The translations under genes were made by a program, and so were the position numbers. From Dasypus novemcinctus (lineage: Eukaryota; Chordata; Mammalia; Cingulata; Dasypodidae): a stretch of DNA of 64,000 bases. Location of the stretch: assembly GCF_030445035.2 (NCBI RefSeq), contig NC_080676.1, positions 9,834,940 through 9,898,939 on the forward strand, in the 5' to 3' direction. The notes under the pieces were generated by a model that was not told where the DNA came from, did no database searches, and saw nothing but the letters and a program-made list of their open reading frames with translations. Positions 23,171 to 33,855 of this stretch are shown one piece after another; position 1 is the first letter of the stretch; the number at the start of each line of letters is the position of its first letter.

Positions 23171-23690
23171 ATTCACCTGAAGCGTCTGTTTCAATCGCGC
23201 CCGATGATTTTTTCCCTCTATTCAGGGGTTACAAGGGAGATAAGAACAGTGTCAGAGGAATGAAGCAACTACAGCTTCTTTGCACATGTGTGAAATCGGG
23301 TGAAAAAATTCTGCAACCCTTCATACATCTGCGTGTTGCCCGCTTTCCCGGTCCTCCTCCCCGCTGCTAAATTTGGTGCTGCTTTGGGATGCTCGGTTCC
23401 TCCCACCCACCCACACTCAGCTGTGGAGCAGAGCTTGGAAGGTCCAGACTGGATCTGGGGGAGGCTCAATGCAGAGTCAAGGGGATGGGAGTGGGGCAGA
23501 AGCCGCAGGCGTATACTCTAAGGAGAACAGAATGAAAAACCCGAGATCCTCTTGCAAGAGGCCAGGGAGAGCAGGGGGAATGCGTGGGTTCAGAGTATCA
23601 AGGACAAGTGGGAAGGGGGCCGAGAGAGTGAGTGGGTGAGAGTGCTGGCTCCTCTGGGGAGAGTGAGAGATCCTGGTATTGCTGGATATT
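23171..23690. other. Intergenic, nothing recognised
   Basis: About 500 bp, moderately GC-rich, between the CpG island and a DAS-SINE. No feature was recognised. Confidence 0.45.
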
Positions 23691-23705
23691 AAAGAATATA
23701 AGAGG

Positions 23706-24074
23706 GAAACAGACTTTGGCCCAGTGGTTAGGGCGTCCGTCTACCACATGGGAGGTCCACGGTTCAAACCCCGGGCCTCCTTGACCCGTGTGCAGCTGGC
23801 CCATGCGCAGTGCTGATGCGCGCAAGGAGTGCCGTGCCACGCAAGGGTGTCCCCTGTGTAGGGGAGCCCCACGCGCAGGGAGTGCGCCTGTGAGGAGAGC
23901 CGCCCAGCGTGAAAAGAAAGAGCAGCCTGCCGAGGAATGGCGCCGCCCACACTTCCCGTGCGGCTGACGACAACAGAAGCGGACAAAGAAACGAGACGCA
24001 GCAAATAGACACCAAGAACAGACAACCAGGGGAGGGGGGGGAATTAAATAAATAAATAAATCTTTAAAAAAAAA
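23706..24074 (+). repeat. DAS-SINE
   Basis: A full SINE with tRNA head (B box GGTTCAAACCC), body, G-run, repeated AAATA and A tail. Perfect 15-bp flanks AAAGAATATAAGAGG lie at 23691-23705 and 24075-24089. It belongs to the same shorter body variant as the copy at 46.6 kb (CCGCCCACACTTCCCGTG). Confidence 0.95.
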
Positions 24075-24287
24075 AAAGAATATAAGAGGAAAGGTATTTT
24101 GATGAGAACTGCCAAAGAATGCATCCTTGGATCTCATTTTTATTCCTTGAGATTAAGAGTGGAATTCCTACCAGGATTCTGCTTCCTTGAACCCCCCTCT
24201 TTCAGGGACTGGACCGATGGAGCTCAGCTTTGACAGGTTTACAAGCACAGCAACCTGTGTAATAGATGCATTAATGTAAAGCCAGAG

Positions 24288-24547
24288 CAGGGGTTCAAAA
24301 CCGGAGACGATTTTGCCTCCCAGGAGACACTTGCAGTGTCTGGAGACATCTTTGGTTGTCACAACTGGGAGATGCTACGGGCATCTATGGGTAGAGCCAG
24401 GGACGCTGCAAAACATCCTATAATCCAATAACAAAGAATCATCCCAACCTCATATTTTTTGAATGTAACATTAAAAAAATAAAGACAAAAAAAAAAAATC
24501 ATCCCAGCCAAAATGTCAAGAAATAGTGCCACACTTCAGAAACGCTG
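24288..24547 (+). mobile_element. MER20 (hAT-Charlie) nonautonomous DNA transposon
   Basis: It starts CAGGGGTTCAAAACCGG, runs through GAGACATCTTTGGTTGTCAC and ends ACTTCAGAAACGCTG, the MER20 layout with hAT-type inverted ends. An inserted L1 tail interrupts it at 24450-24496. MER20 was active early in eutherian evolution. Confidence 0.85.
24450..24496 (+). mobile_element. 47-bp severely truncated L1 tail inserted in MER20
   Basis: The insert begins TCATATTTTTTGAATGTAAC and ends in a long A run. This is the last bases of the local L1 3' UTR plus poly-A. Flanks AATCATCCCAACC (24437-24449) and AATCATCCCAGCC (24497-24509) match at 12 of 13, which shows target-primed insertion. Confidence 0.8.
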
Positions 24548-24619
24548 ATATAGAAAAGTGGAGGAGGCGGGAGACAGTTCTTTCCTTACATCTTCCCTTT
24601 CCAGTGACAAAATAAAAGA

Positions 24620-24990
24620 CTGCTTTTTTTTTTTCATTTTTAACATTTCCTCAAATCTGTGATATTAATTCTTAAACAATGCTCTGTATGTACAGTAAAT
24701 CATAGAAACTGGATTCCTAAAAGACTTTTAAGTGGGAGAATTCCTGCTTGGAGAATTCCAGCCCCTGCAGAAAAGTAGAACTGAATATGGAGGATTCTAA
24801 AAACTTTGTGACGAGCTCCTACAAATAATTTTACTCTCAATAACAAATATAAAACTAGCACATCAAATGAAACGGCTATCACATTTAAGATGTCATCAAC
24901 ATGAACAATCATGGTCACTGTCCGCCTTTGGCTCACGACTAGAGAATCGTCAGAATCTGGTTCTGCCACAGCTCTCCTGCCACCCCCAGC
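24620..24990 (-). pseudogene. Candidate retrocopy of unknown transcript
   Basis: On the minus strand, unique-looking sequence ends in AAAATG then a 12-A run (24627-24638), followed by non-A sequence. It includes an 89-codon frame (24700-24969) starting MAEPDSDDSLVVSQRR, rich in Val/Leu after residue 20. I recognise no family. The A run and lack of splice signals hint at a reverse-transcribed mRNA piece. No target duplication was found, so the call is weak. Confidence 0.3.
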
Positions 24991-26429
24991 GCTCTCACTG
25001 AGGTGCAGATAAATCTGTTTTGTATTGTTCCCTATAAAACATCTACTAAGCAGGATTGTTTAGGGTGAGAGTATTGAGGGAGGGTGGTATAGCGAGCCCC
25101 CCACCATCCAAACACTGTATTGGAGGCCTTTTGTTTCCTAACTCCTTGACCCCCTTTTCATCAATCCTTCCTCCTCAGGTCCCAGAGTTCAGTCCTCATA
25201 CCCCCATGACATGGCTTAAACAGCAACACAACAAGTCAGAGTTGTTTGACTTTGATTTCCTTGTGGCTATATGTTGATATCTTCTCTCTGGAGCAGCAGT
25301 CCTTTGAACTAGATAAAACAAAACTTGCGCACATCCACAAATACCATGCTTGTGCCTGTACCAAGGGGTGAGGGTTTTGTTCCCTCATCATACCCTGGAC
25401 CCTTCCTCCTTTCAAAGCCTGAAGGCAGGAGGCAGCTGCCCAGGACAGGGCTCCGGCAGCCCTGGTGTGAAGAGTCAATCCCAGCTTCGCCTTCCTTGGC
25501 CCCCCACTGGCCCGACCCTCCATATGTCTCTCTAGGGCTTGGAGGTAGGATACAATCACGGAGGGAGATTGCCACCCCAACTCCAGCACCACCACAAATG
25601 ACTGCCTTCAGAGGAAGGCACCGCTTTGGTGGACACGTGCTTCTTTCCTCCAGTAGCAGTAAATGGCCGGCAGTGCCACCAGGGGATGACTCAAGACGTT
25701 GGCCCATCAGGTGATTTTTGATCAGACAACCTTGGGATGATTTTGTAGCATCAGCACACACAGTGCAAACATTAAACTTGTAACAGGAGCATGCTTTTGG
25801 TTTAAGCTGACAAAGGGCAGCTTAAACAAACGGGCAATTATTTTTCGCTCCCATAAGAAGAAGCCTGGAGGAACGCATTCCGGTGTAGACCAGAGGCTCA
25901 AAGATTTCAAGGTGAGCTATTCTCTGGGCCTTTTAATCATGGACACAAGATGGTTGACTCGTTTGAACACCTAATGGAAAAAGAGGTGAGGAGCAGAAGT
26001 TAAGAGCTGCTTTTTTATGAGAGACTCTGGACCCAAGCAGTGCTGCTCTGGGGCTGAGAGTTGGGAAGAGGGCCCTTCTCTCCAGCTTCGCTGACACCTG
26101 GAAGCTCCGTGGGCTGTGTAGGCTATGGAGGGCGATGGTCTTGGCCTGGGCTCGGCATCGTCATGGCAAGCACCATAAAGCGGTAGGCCTCCCTCGAGCT
26201 GCCTCCTGAGTGGCCCAGTGTGAAGAGCACTCCTTCCAGAGCAGGAGAGGAAGAACGTAACAAACCCAGAATCCCCAACGTGGTCTTCCCCCATACTCAG
26301 CCAATAGTGAGTCCAGCTGAGCCCTAGGTTGGACATTAATTAGAGAGAGGTGCAGACAAGTTCAAGAACTTTGGGTTAATGGTGTTAACAGGATTTCATT
26401 TGTAACTACAGGCTGATCTGGTTGCCTGA
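24991..26429. other. Intergenic, nothing recognised
   Basis: About 1.4 kb without recognised repeat. Frames of 110-150 codons overlap on both strands at 25.24-25.76 kb with no family motif, so I do not call a gene. Confidence 0.45.
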
Positions 26430-27645
26430 AGGGTTTTCTTTATTTTTAAAGAAGCTTTAGATTGCATAAGTGTTATGTGGAAAACACAAGGGATTCCATC
26501 TACCCCACCCCTCATTAACAACATCTTTCATTATGTGGCACATTTGTTACAACTGATGGACATATATTGAAGCACAGCTACTAACCATGGTCTATAGTTT
26601 ACATTATGGTTTATTTTATACTGCACAATTTTATAGGTTTTGATAATGTGTATATTGGCCTGTATCTATCATTGTCATGCAGTACAATTCCAATGTTCCA
26701 AAAATGCCCCAAGTTATACTGATTCCTCCCTCTTCCTCCCCTCAGAACCTCTAACGATCACTGTCTTCATATCAATGTTACTTTAGTCCATAGTTGCATT
26801 CCCCCGTATGTGTGTTCATTCCTCAATCTTAAAGATTTGGGGATGGTGATGCCCACTCTGTTGATGATTGAGAGGGGCTTAGATCCCATGGGACAGATGG
26901 ATGGAACCACCTTGCTTGCAGTTGTTCTCTGTTTTTTGGAATAGGCATTGTCCATCATCATCCCTTTATTACTTGTCCTGGGTGAGTCTGATGAACTGGA
27001 GAGAAGGTGTTGTGACTCTGCTGAGATTCAGGACTCAACCAGCATATGAATATCCAAAAGAATTAAGTATCTGGCACACATATTTAATGAGTATAGTACT
27101 AATTACAGGTTCAAAAAAAAGAGGCAGAAGAACCATGTGTAGGAAAAGTATAAATGAGTCTAATTTTCATACACCCAGGAGATAGGTTATCACTTATTCC
27201 AAGGTAAGGCCCACCAGTGGGGTGCTGATTTTCTGGGGCTGTCTGCCCTGCCTATCGTGTCTAGAGCCCTCAGGAGCACTCCTGCTTGAGGCACTGTTTA
27301 CTGTAGCAGTGAGAGCCTCCTGAGATGTGCATAAGCCTAACCTCTGGAATGACCTCCAAATTCACTTTGAAATCTCTTAGCCATAAAACTCATTTGTATT
27401 TAATATTTTCCCCTTTTGTCCAAGGTCTTTTTCCAAATGCATCTCTAGTTAGTGCTTGGTAATAATCCCTCGGTACCAGGGCGACTCATCCCTGGGAGTC
27501 CTGTCCCATGCTGGGGGGATGGTAGTAAGTTTATATGCTGAGTTTGGCTTAGAGAGAGTCCTCATTTGAGCAACAAGGAGGCTTTCAGGAGGTAAGTCTT
27601 AGGCAATATATATATTATTAGACTAAGTTTCAATTTCACAAGATC

Positions 27646-28029
27646 TGTTGCTTCCCACCCGGTTGGGGCAGGCTGCCTGTTCGCGAGGTAAGTGACGACG
27701 GAGCCCCAGTATCACACAGCCGGGTTAAACACACAGTAACCACTCTGGAGACGCAGGCTCATGGCGCAGGTCTAGTTTATTGGGGAAGTGGTACAGCTTA
27801 TATAGGCAGGGGTGGGGGCTAGGGGTGGTGTGGTAATTAGAGATAGGCTAAAGGGACTGAGGTAATTTTAAGTGGCTGTTGATTGGATGAGGCAGGTTTA
27901 AAGTTGGTGCGCGTGGGTTTCTCTGGCGGGAAAATGGCGAGGAAGAAGGGCGGTGCCATTTGTGATAGCCATTATGTATGCTTAGAGGTCATTTTGGCTA
28001 GATGTTACTTGCTAGCGAGCTCACCAACA
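27646..28029 (-). mobile_element. Solo LTR, CpG-rich, 384 bp (fossil)
   Basis: TG...CA termini and perfect 5-bp flanks AGATC (27641-27645 and 28030-28034) lie inside the L1. On the minus strand there is an inverted-CCAAT-type box (27882-27886), a TATA-like TATATAA (27798-27804) and an AATAAA (27776-27781), in that order, giving U3-R-U5. No internal viral sequence is present. It must be younger than the host L1, and its retained CpGs and perfect flanks point to a fairly recent, lineage-specific insertion. The family is not named. Confidence 0.8.
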
Positions 28030-28072
28030 AGATCAAGGTTCATAAGTATAAGAATCAATATCAAGGGCCTGG

Positions 28073-28515
28073 GAAGTGGCTGTGTCTTAAGCAATTGGGC
28101 TCCCGTCTACCAAATGGGAGGTCCAGGGTTTGATTCCTGGGGCCTCCTGGTGAAGGCAAGCTGGCCCATGTGGTGAGCTGGCCCGTGTGGAGTGCTGGCC
28201 TGTGCAGGAATGCTGACCTGCACAGGAATGCTGGTCCACACAGAATGATGGCCCATGCAGAGAGCTGGCACAGCAAGATGACACAACAAAAGGAGACAGA
28301 CAGGAGAGACAATAAGATGTAGCAGACTAGGGAGCTGAGGTGTTGCAAGAGATTGAGCACTCCAGAAGATCCCTGGATTGGTTACCGGTGCCGTCTAAAG
28401 AGAAGACAAGCAGACACAGAAGAACACACAGTGAAGGGACACAGGGAGTAGACAATGGGGGGGGGGGGGGGGGAACAGTATAAGTAAAATGAACAAAATC
28501 TTAAAAAATATATAT
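28073..28515 (+). repeat. DAS-SINE, variant with second tRNA-like domain
   Basis: The head has B box GGTTTGATTCC, followed by tandem degenerate CTGGCC-containing units (GTGCTGGCCTGTGCAGGAAT types, 28190-28265). A second tRNA-like stretch (about 28325-28405), a 17-G run and an A tail follow. Perfect flanks ATATCAAGGGCCTGG lie at 28058-28072 and 28516-28530. Body and second domain are shared with the copy at 45620-46034. Confidence 0.9.
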
Positions 28516-28699
28516 ATATCAAGGGCCTGGTGTACTGGTCTGTCCTCTTTCACTAAGCACTTCCCATGAACTCTAGAGATTGTTTCTGCTTTATTAGAGA
28601 ATATAGCAGGACTCCCCAGGATGGAAGTTTAATATTGTCCTGTTTATTGTTTGCCTGGAGATTTGATCATAGTAACAAGTAAGTATGAAAATATCTTGC

Positions 28700-30559
28700 A
28701 AATTCAAAATCATTTTTTTTCAGCTTTGATAACAACCCCCCAAAATTAAAAGACGTTTAGATCAAGCCTTCTACTAGACTACTGTTCATGACCCTTGAGC
28801 TTCTGCTTTCCTTGCCCATGGCTGTCAAAAATGTCAAAAATGAGCTTGTGACATACCGGCCCCAGACCGGCATGAGCACTGCAAACCCCACACGCTGCCT
28901 CCTCGCCTCACTCCTTCCTCTTCTGACTTCCGAGACATGGCCCTTTTTTTTTCTATACTGAAGCTTTCTGCAGAGCTCAGGTTCAGCCCAACATGGTTAT
29001 GTGGTCTGCTCTGGTTTCCTTGTGGGTTTTAAATTCAGAATTCTGGACTCATTTATTAGCAGCTTCTCTGAACAGCCATCTGATTCATTTGCTCATTCAT
29101 TCATTCATTCATTCATCAAACATTTACCAAGTGTCTATATTTTCTATATTTTCTATGTACTAAAGAGACAAAGACAAATTAAAAAACTGTCCAGTCTTTG
29201 AGAAATTTAAAGACACGTATAAAAATAGGAATGGTAACTGTAAATAAACTGCAGTTTATTTACGGGGAACTATAGTGGAACAAAGGAAGAAAAGGCCAGT
29301 TCTATGTGGGAAAGGTGAGCCTTGGGTACTAGGTGTATTGAAATATTTTCAATTGAACTTAGATAATTTTATTGAAAGACAGGTAGATATGTTGGTATGG
29401 TGGACAGATAGCCTTTCTTCCTCACAAAAGAACATGGATTTGGTTCAAGTCTCAGGCAGGAATGCACTTTGGAAAGGAAGTTCCATTCCCAGCCCCAGGG
29501 GAATTGATGTTGATTAGACTAAGACAATTATAAGTTCATCATGATTGTGAGTGAGACTTAAGGAAAAGATACCTGGTCAGGTTGGGAGAGGGCATTTGGG
29601 GTGGGAGTGGAGGCAGGTGGTGACTTCTAGGAAAGCTATCTGGAAAAGGTTCTCCTCTCTAATTAAAAAAAAAAAAAGCTATTTTAGGAGAAAATGCTCC
29701 TTCTTGCCATTGGATGTCATTGAGATGTTTGGAGCTGCAGCAATCATCTTGTGACCATGAGACAAAAGCCAAGAGAATCACAAAGAAGCAAACTCAGAAC
29801 CTTGTCATTGTTGAGCTGATGAATTATTAGGTGGCATCTTCAGGGCTGCCTACCCAAGGACTTCTTTTTTATGGAGAAAATAAATTGCAATTATTTAAGC
29901 CATTTTCTAACAATTTTTCTGTTACACGAGGTCAAAACCTTCCTAATTGATACCAGGGGGGATAGCAGTGGGGTAGGCGTCTTGAATAAAAGGAGCAGAG
30001 GAGCACAGCACCACCTGGCATCTTCAGTGAATTGCAAACAGCTCTGCAAGTCAACACATAAAGTGAATGAATGAAACAACAGAATTCAGCCTAGCTAGTT
30101 TAAGAAGAAAATGAACGTGTTAAAGTTAGTGGGTAGCTCAGAATCTCTGAGAGGATCGTAAAGTCAGGTTGGAAAGCTCTTCAGTCGAGGACAATCCCCA
30201 GGTCACCCAGCTGTTCAACACACATGGGCACAGGATACAGAAGCCCAGGCGCTGCCTCCGCTGCCCAAGATCCCTGTGCCATGCCCTGCCACTTTCACCA
30301 GCAATCTCTTCCTCCTCACATTTCTCTCTTCTGAATCGAAATCTCTCATGGCTGTAGCTCCCAGGGAAAAGCTGAGTCACACGCATACATCCAAGTTTCA
30401 AGGGCGGCTTTGACCTTGAGAAGGCTGGACTCAATGGTCCGAGGTTCATCCCAGCTCAGTAGGAAAGAGTGCTATGATTGATTAGTGCTGAGTTTGAGTC
30501 AGGGACATAAGGGAGTTTAATGTCCAGTCATTACCATCACTGCCTGCGAGCCTCCAGTT
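28700..30559. other. Intergenic, mostly unrecognised, with an L2 trace
   Basis: At 29085-29190 an ATTC-repeat followed by AAACATTTACCAAGTGTCTA resembles an antisense L2 end. The remainder is unique-looking. Confidence 0.45.
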
Positions 30560-30570
30560 TGCAACTTCTT

Positions 30571-30905
30571 TTTTTTTTTTTTAATTTTTTTATTTTTTAT
30601 TGACTTTGTAATAATATTACATTAAAAATATATATGCGAGGTCCCATTCAACCCCACCCCCCCACCCCCCCCTCTCCCCCCCCCAACAACACTCGTTCCC
30701 ATCATCATGACACATCCATTGGATTTGGTAAGTACATCTTTGGGCACCTCTGCACCTCATATACACTGGCTCACATCATGGCCCATACTCTCCTCCATTC
30801 CATCAAGTGGGCCCTGTGAGGATTTACAATGTCCGGTGATTACCTCTGAAGCACCATCCAGGGCAGCTCCACGTCCCGAAGACGCCTCCACCTCCCATCT
30901 CCTCC
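30571..30905 (-). mobile_element. Truncated L1 3' end with clean duplication
   Basis: T-run (poly-A), AATATTACATTAAAAATAT, C-rich tract and CATCATGACACATCCATTGG are L1 3' UTR text parallel to 9.79-9.96 kb. Perfect flanks TGCAACTTCTT lie at 30560-30570 and 30906-30916. It is a 5'-truncated and relatively young insertion. Confidence 0.85.
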
Positions 30906-30916
30906 TGCAACTTCTT

Positions 30917-33855
30917 TATTAAACATGTTCAGGACAGTCATATAACTGGATTTGTATTTTTGAAAAACAACGCTGGTAGTAAAGTGGGTAGGGGTGGGAG
31001 AGGAATAGACAAAAAGTCGAGAGCTTAACTCAGGTGGTGTCATAGTAACTCAAGGGAGAGATGATGAGAAGCTGAGCTAAGCAGTGACAGTGGGGGTAGG
31101 GGAGAAGACAGCAAGGGTTGGCGTCTACAGAATTGACTTTGAAAGGTGAGGAAGAGGAAAGAGCGATGACTCCCCTGGTTTCTGGCTCAGGCAGTTGGGC
31201 AGGTAAAGAAGTAATTCATCCAGATGGAGTATGGAAGGAGGAGCACATTTGGGAAGAAAAATAAATTCGCTTTACGTGTTCTCAGACCATTGCCCTACAA
31301 GATAATTGTTCATTACAATGGGAACAGAGTAACCTTACACAGGATAAATCTGGTGGTCCCCGCCTTAACCAAGGATCAAGGTTAACCAGTGAAAGGACAC
31401 ACGTTCTCCGTGTGCCTCCTGATGGAGGCCCTGAGAAGAACTCAGTATCACCTAAGTAGTGTCCCTTCCACAAAAGACATAACCCAAACTGAAGGACATT
31501 CTACAAAATAAGAAGCGTGTGAAAGACAAGGAAAAACTGAGTAACTCTCCCAGACTAAAGACAACTGAATGCAATTCATGACCCAAAGTTTTCTTTTCCT
31601 AAAATGATCCTTCTTAGGACAATTGGTGATATTTGGATAAAACCTGTAGATTAGATAACATATCAGTGTTAATTTCCTGACCTTGATTGTGATCATTGCA
31701 CTGGGTCATGTAGGAGAACTCTTATTTTCAGGAAATAAACACTAAGTATTTAGGGGCCACATACTCTTAAATGGTTCCTGGAAAAAAGGTGTATGGAGGG
31801 AAATGGAGAAGAGAGAGAAAAAGAGAAAGAATGGCAAAGTAAAATAGTGTTAAATGTTAACATTTGGAAAATTGGAGCAAAGGGTATATATATATAAGCC
31901 TGAAATTATATAAAAATAAAAACTTTTTTTTTTAAAAAGAAGAATACGTTTTTGGACCTGACACGGTAGACACAGGTGTGTGTGGTTGTTGAGGTTCAGT
32001 GAAAAAAATTTTTTTCTTCCAAATAGAGGTTAGCGTTCCTCCTTCCTTGCTGGAAAATGATCCCTTGGGGAATTTACCTTTTGGGTGCTGGCCATCTAAC
32101 CTTCACTCTCCCTCACGTGCATCACGGCAGCCTCACCACATGCCCCTGGAAGACATTTGCTAAGCTGTCCTAGCTGCGGTTCCCGGGGACAGCCGGTCAT
32201 TCCACAGCTGAGCCCTCCCTGTAGGGAGCAGCCGTCTTCTGTCTGCAGGTCTGAGGAGGAACCTCCCGCCTCGCGCAGTCTCTTCCGCCCCATCCTTCCT
32301 TGTGCGTCACCTGGAAGGACTGTCCCCCTTGCAGGAGGTCTAAGTGGTCTCTGCAGCTCTCCCTCCCAGGAGCTAGGAGACCCGCTCCTTTACTTCCTGC
32401 TGCTGCCTGCGGCTGATGAGCAGCTCGGCCTGCCGTCCCCTTCTCACAGGCCTGCTGGGACAGGACAGTGCTGTGGCGTGTGTGTGGCTAATGTGACAGG
32501 CCAGAGCCCCATGCAGGATTTGCAAGACGCTGAGTCCCGTTCTGTTGGCCCGTGTTTGCCATCACCCCACTCTGGCGTGTAATAAGGAGAGGGTGGAGTT
32601 GTCCAGTGAGAGGATTCTCCTGGAAAGATTGTCACCGGGCTCCTAGCCTGGCCGAAAGCAGGAGGGCTGTTCCCTTCCTTCTCAAGCTGAGTGAAAGCAG
32701 CCTGGGCGAGGTGACCTCTCAGGGCACTTGGCAGGTGTCTCCGGAGGGTGCTAGACCTGAGAAACCTACAGGCCAGAGACTGTGGCTGGCAGAAAGGGAG
32801 AGCAAGAGAGAGGGAGCGAGAGAGATGCCCAGGGAGGGAGCTTCCTCTCCAGCCAGGATGGCCCAGACGCCCTGAGGGACTGACGTGGAGACAGCGTGCA
32901 CAGGCCCTCCTCCACGGTGAGGGGTGCCGGGTGCACTGACCCGACAGAGGGGTGGGCCGTGGAGGCCGGGGGGGGGGGGGGGGAAGGGGCCGCGCAGTGG
33001 GGGCTGTCAGCTGCCAGCTGGGGGAGAGATGGCCGGAAAGGAGGCTCGGAGCCCGGAATCTCCAGGAAACCCACGGAATGGGCCAGGAGAGAGAGGCTGC
33101 TCCAGCCTCCTCAGGACCCAGGGGCAGCGGTGCTGGCGCAGGCTCGGGCCTGCCTCTAGGACTGTGCCAGCTCCCGGTCACCGCTGTCCCTGCACCCTGC
33201 CCACACCAGAGGTGTCAGAACCCGAGGCCAGGGCAAGTGAGCAGGAGCGGGTGGAGCAGGAAGTCTCACATTCTCCTGCCCCAGGAAACTTCCCAGCCTG
33301 GGGGAGTTTTGAATCTGGGAGAGTAAAGCTTAAAGTTTAACCAGAGTAGTCTGATTGTTGTGCTGAACTGGACAATTAAAGTATTGCAAGAAGACTTTTT
33401 TTCGGCAACTAAAATCGACTGAAAAAGCTCTGGGACCTATGTGAGACTCCACCCAATACAGGGACAGAAGTAGCCCAGAGCAGGGAGGAGAGGCCCTAAG
33501 GAAAAGGGTAAATGGTTTTGTACCCTACGGAGTCCTGCTCACGCAATAGCCTCCCAAGAATTGCTGGCTCCCCCTCCTTCAAGCTGCCCTGTCCCTCCTG
33601 CCTGGTTCCCTCTTCCTTGAGTCCTTTTTGGTCTCCAGGAGTGGAATAAGGTCCTGCTAGGTTCTGAAGCCAATTTTCTGCAACTAGGGGGCTAAAACCC
33701 CCAACCACCTCGTTCATCTCCAAACTATCTCAGAAGTTGTGCAGAAGCTGCTCCAACCATCAAGAGTAGCTATTTCTTAGAACTCCGCTTCCCAGCCTCT
33801 TGTCATTGGGAAAGTTGCCCATGGGAGAAGGGCTCCCGAGGACGGCAATGGAGAG
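30917..33855. other. Intergenic with GC-rich patch, no gene called
   Basis: About 2.9 kb without recognised repeats. At 32.1-33.3 kb GC content rises, with a G run at 32969-32982. CpG density looks lower than in the islands at 22.3 and 39.5 kb. The 245-codon minus-strand frame at 32444-33181 is Pro/Ser/Arg-rich without a known domain. Confidence 0.45.

Larger units (their letters stand above)
26430..28690 (-). mobile_element. L1 3' UTR copy carrying an LTR and a SINE
   Basis: Antisense L1 3' end and long 3' UTR, homologous to 7152-7854 at its left part (TTAACAACATCTTTCATTATG, GTTATACTGATTCCTCCC). It continues through TCATCCCTGGGAGTCCTGTC and resumes after each insertion (GGTTCATAAGTATAAGAATC, then TATAGCAGGACTCCCCAGG). 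Insertions lie at 27646-28029 (solo LTR) and 28073-28515 (SINE). The 5' limit near 28690 is approximate. Confidence 0.75.

Noticed and set aside
22295-23194. Overlapping frames of 110-190 codons on both strands in the 22.3-23.2 kb GC-rich block
   Set aside because: GC-rich DNA has few stop codons. The frames are Pro/Arg/Gly/Ala-rich, overlap on both strands and show no family motif, so no coding gene is called.
25236-25761. Overlapping 120-150 codon frames near 25.3-25.8 kb
   Set aside because: Open on both strands at once without a family motif. Likely chance in moderately GC-rich DNA.
28458-28475. Long poly-G run, considered as a sequencing artefact or G-quadruplex element
   Set aside because: A G-rich tract before the A tail is a normal part of DAS-SINE copies here. 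Only its exact length is suspect.
32444-33181. 245-codon minus-strand frame
   Set aside because: Low-complexity Pro/Ser/Arg composition, competing open frames on the other strand, and no recognised domain or splice context.
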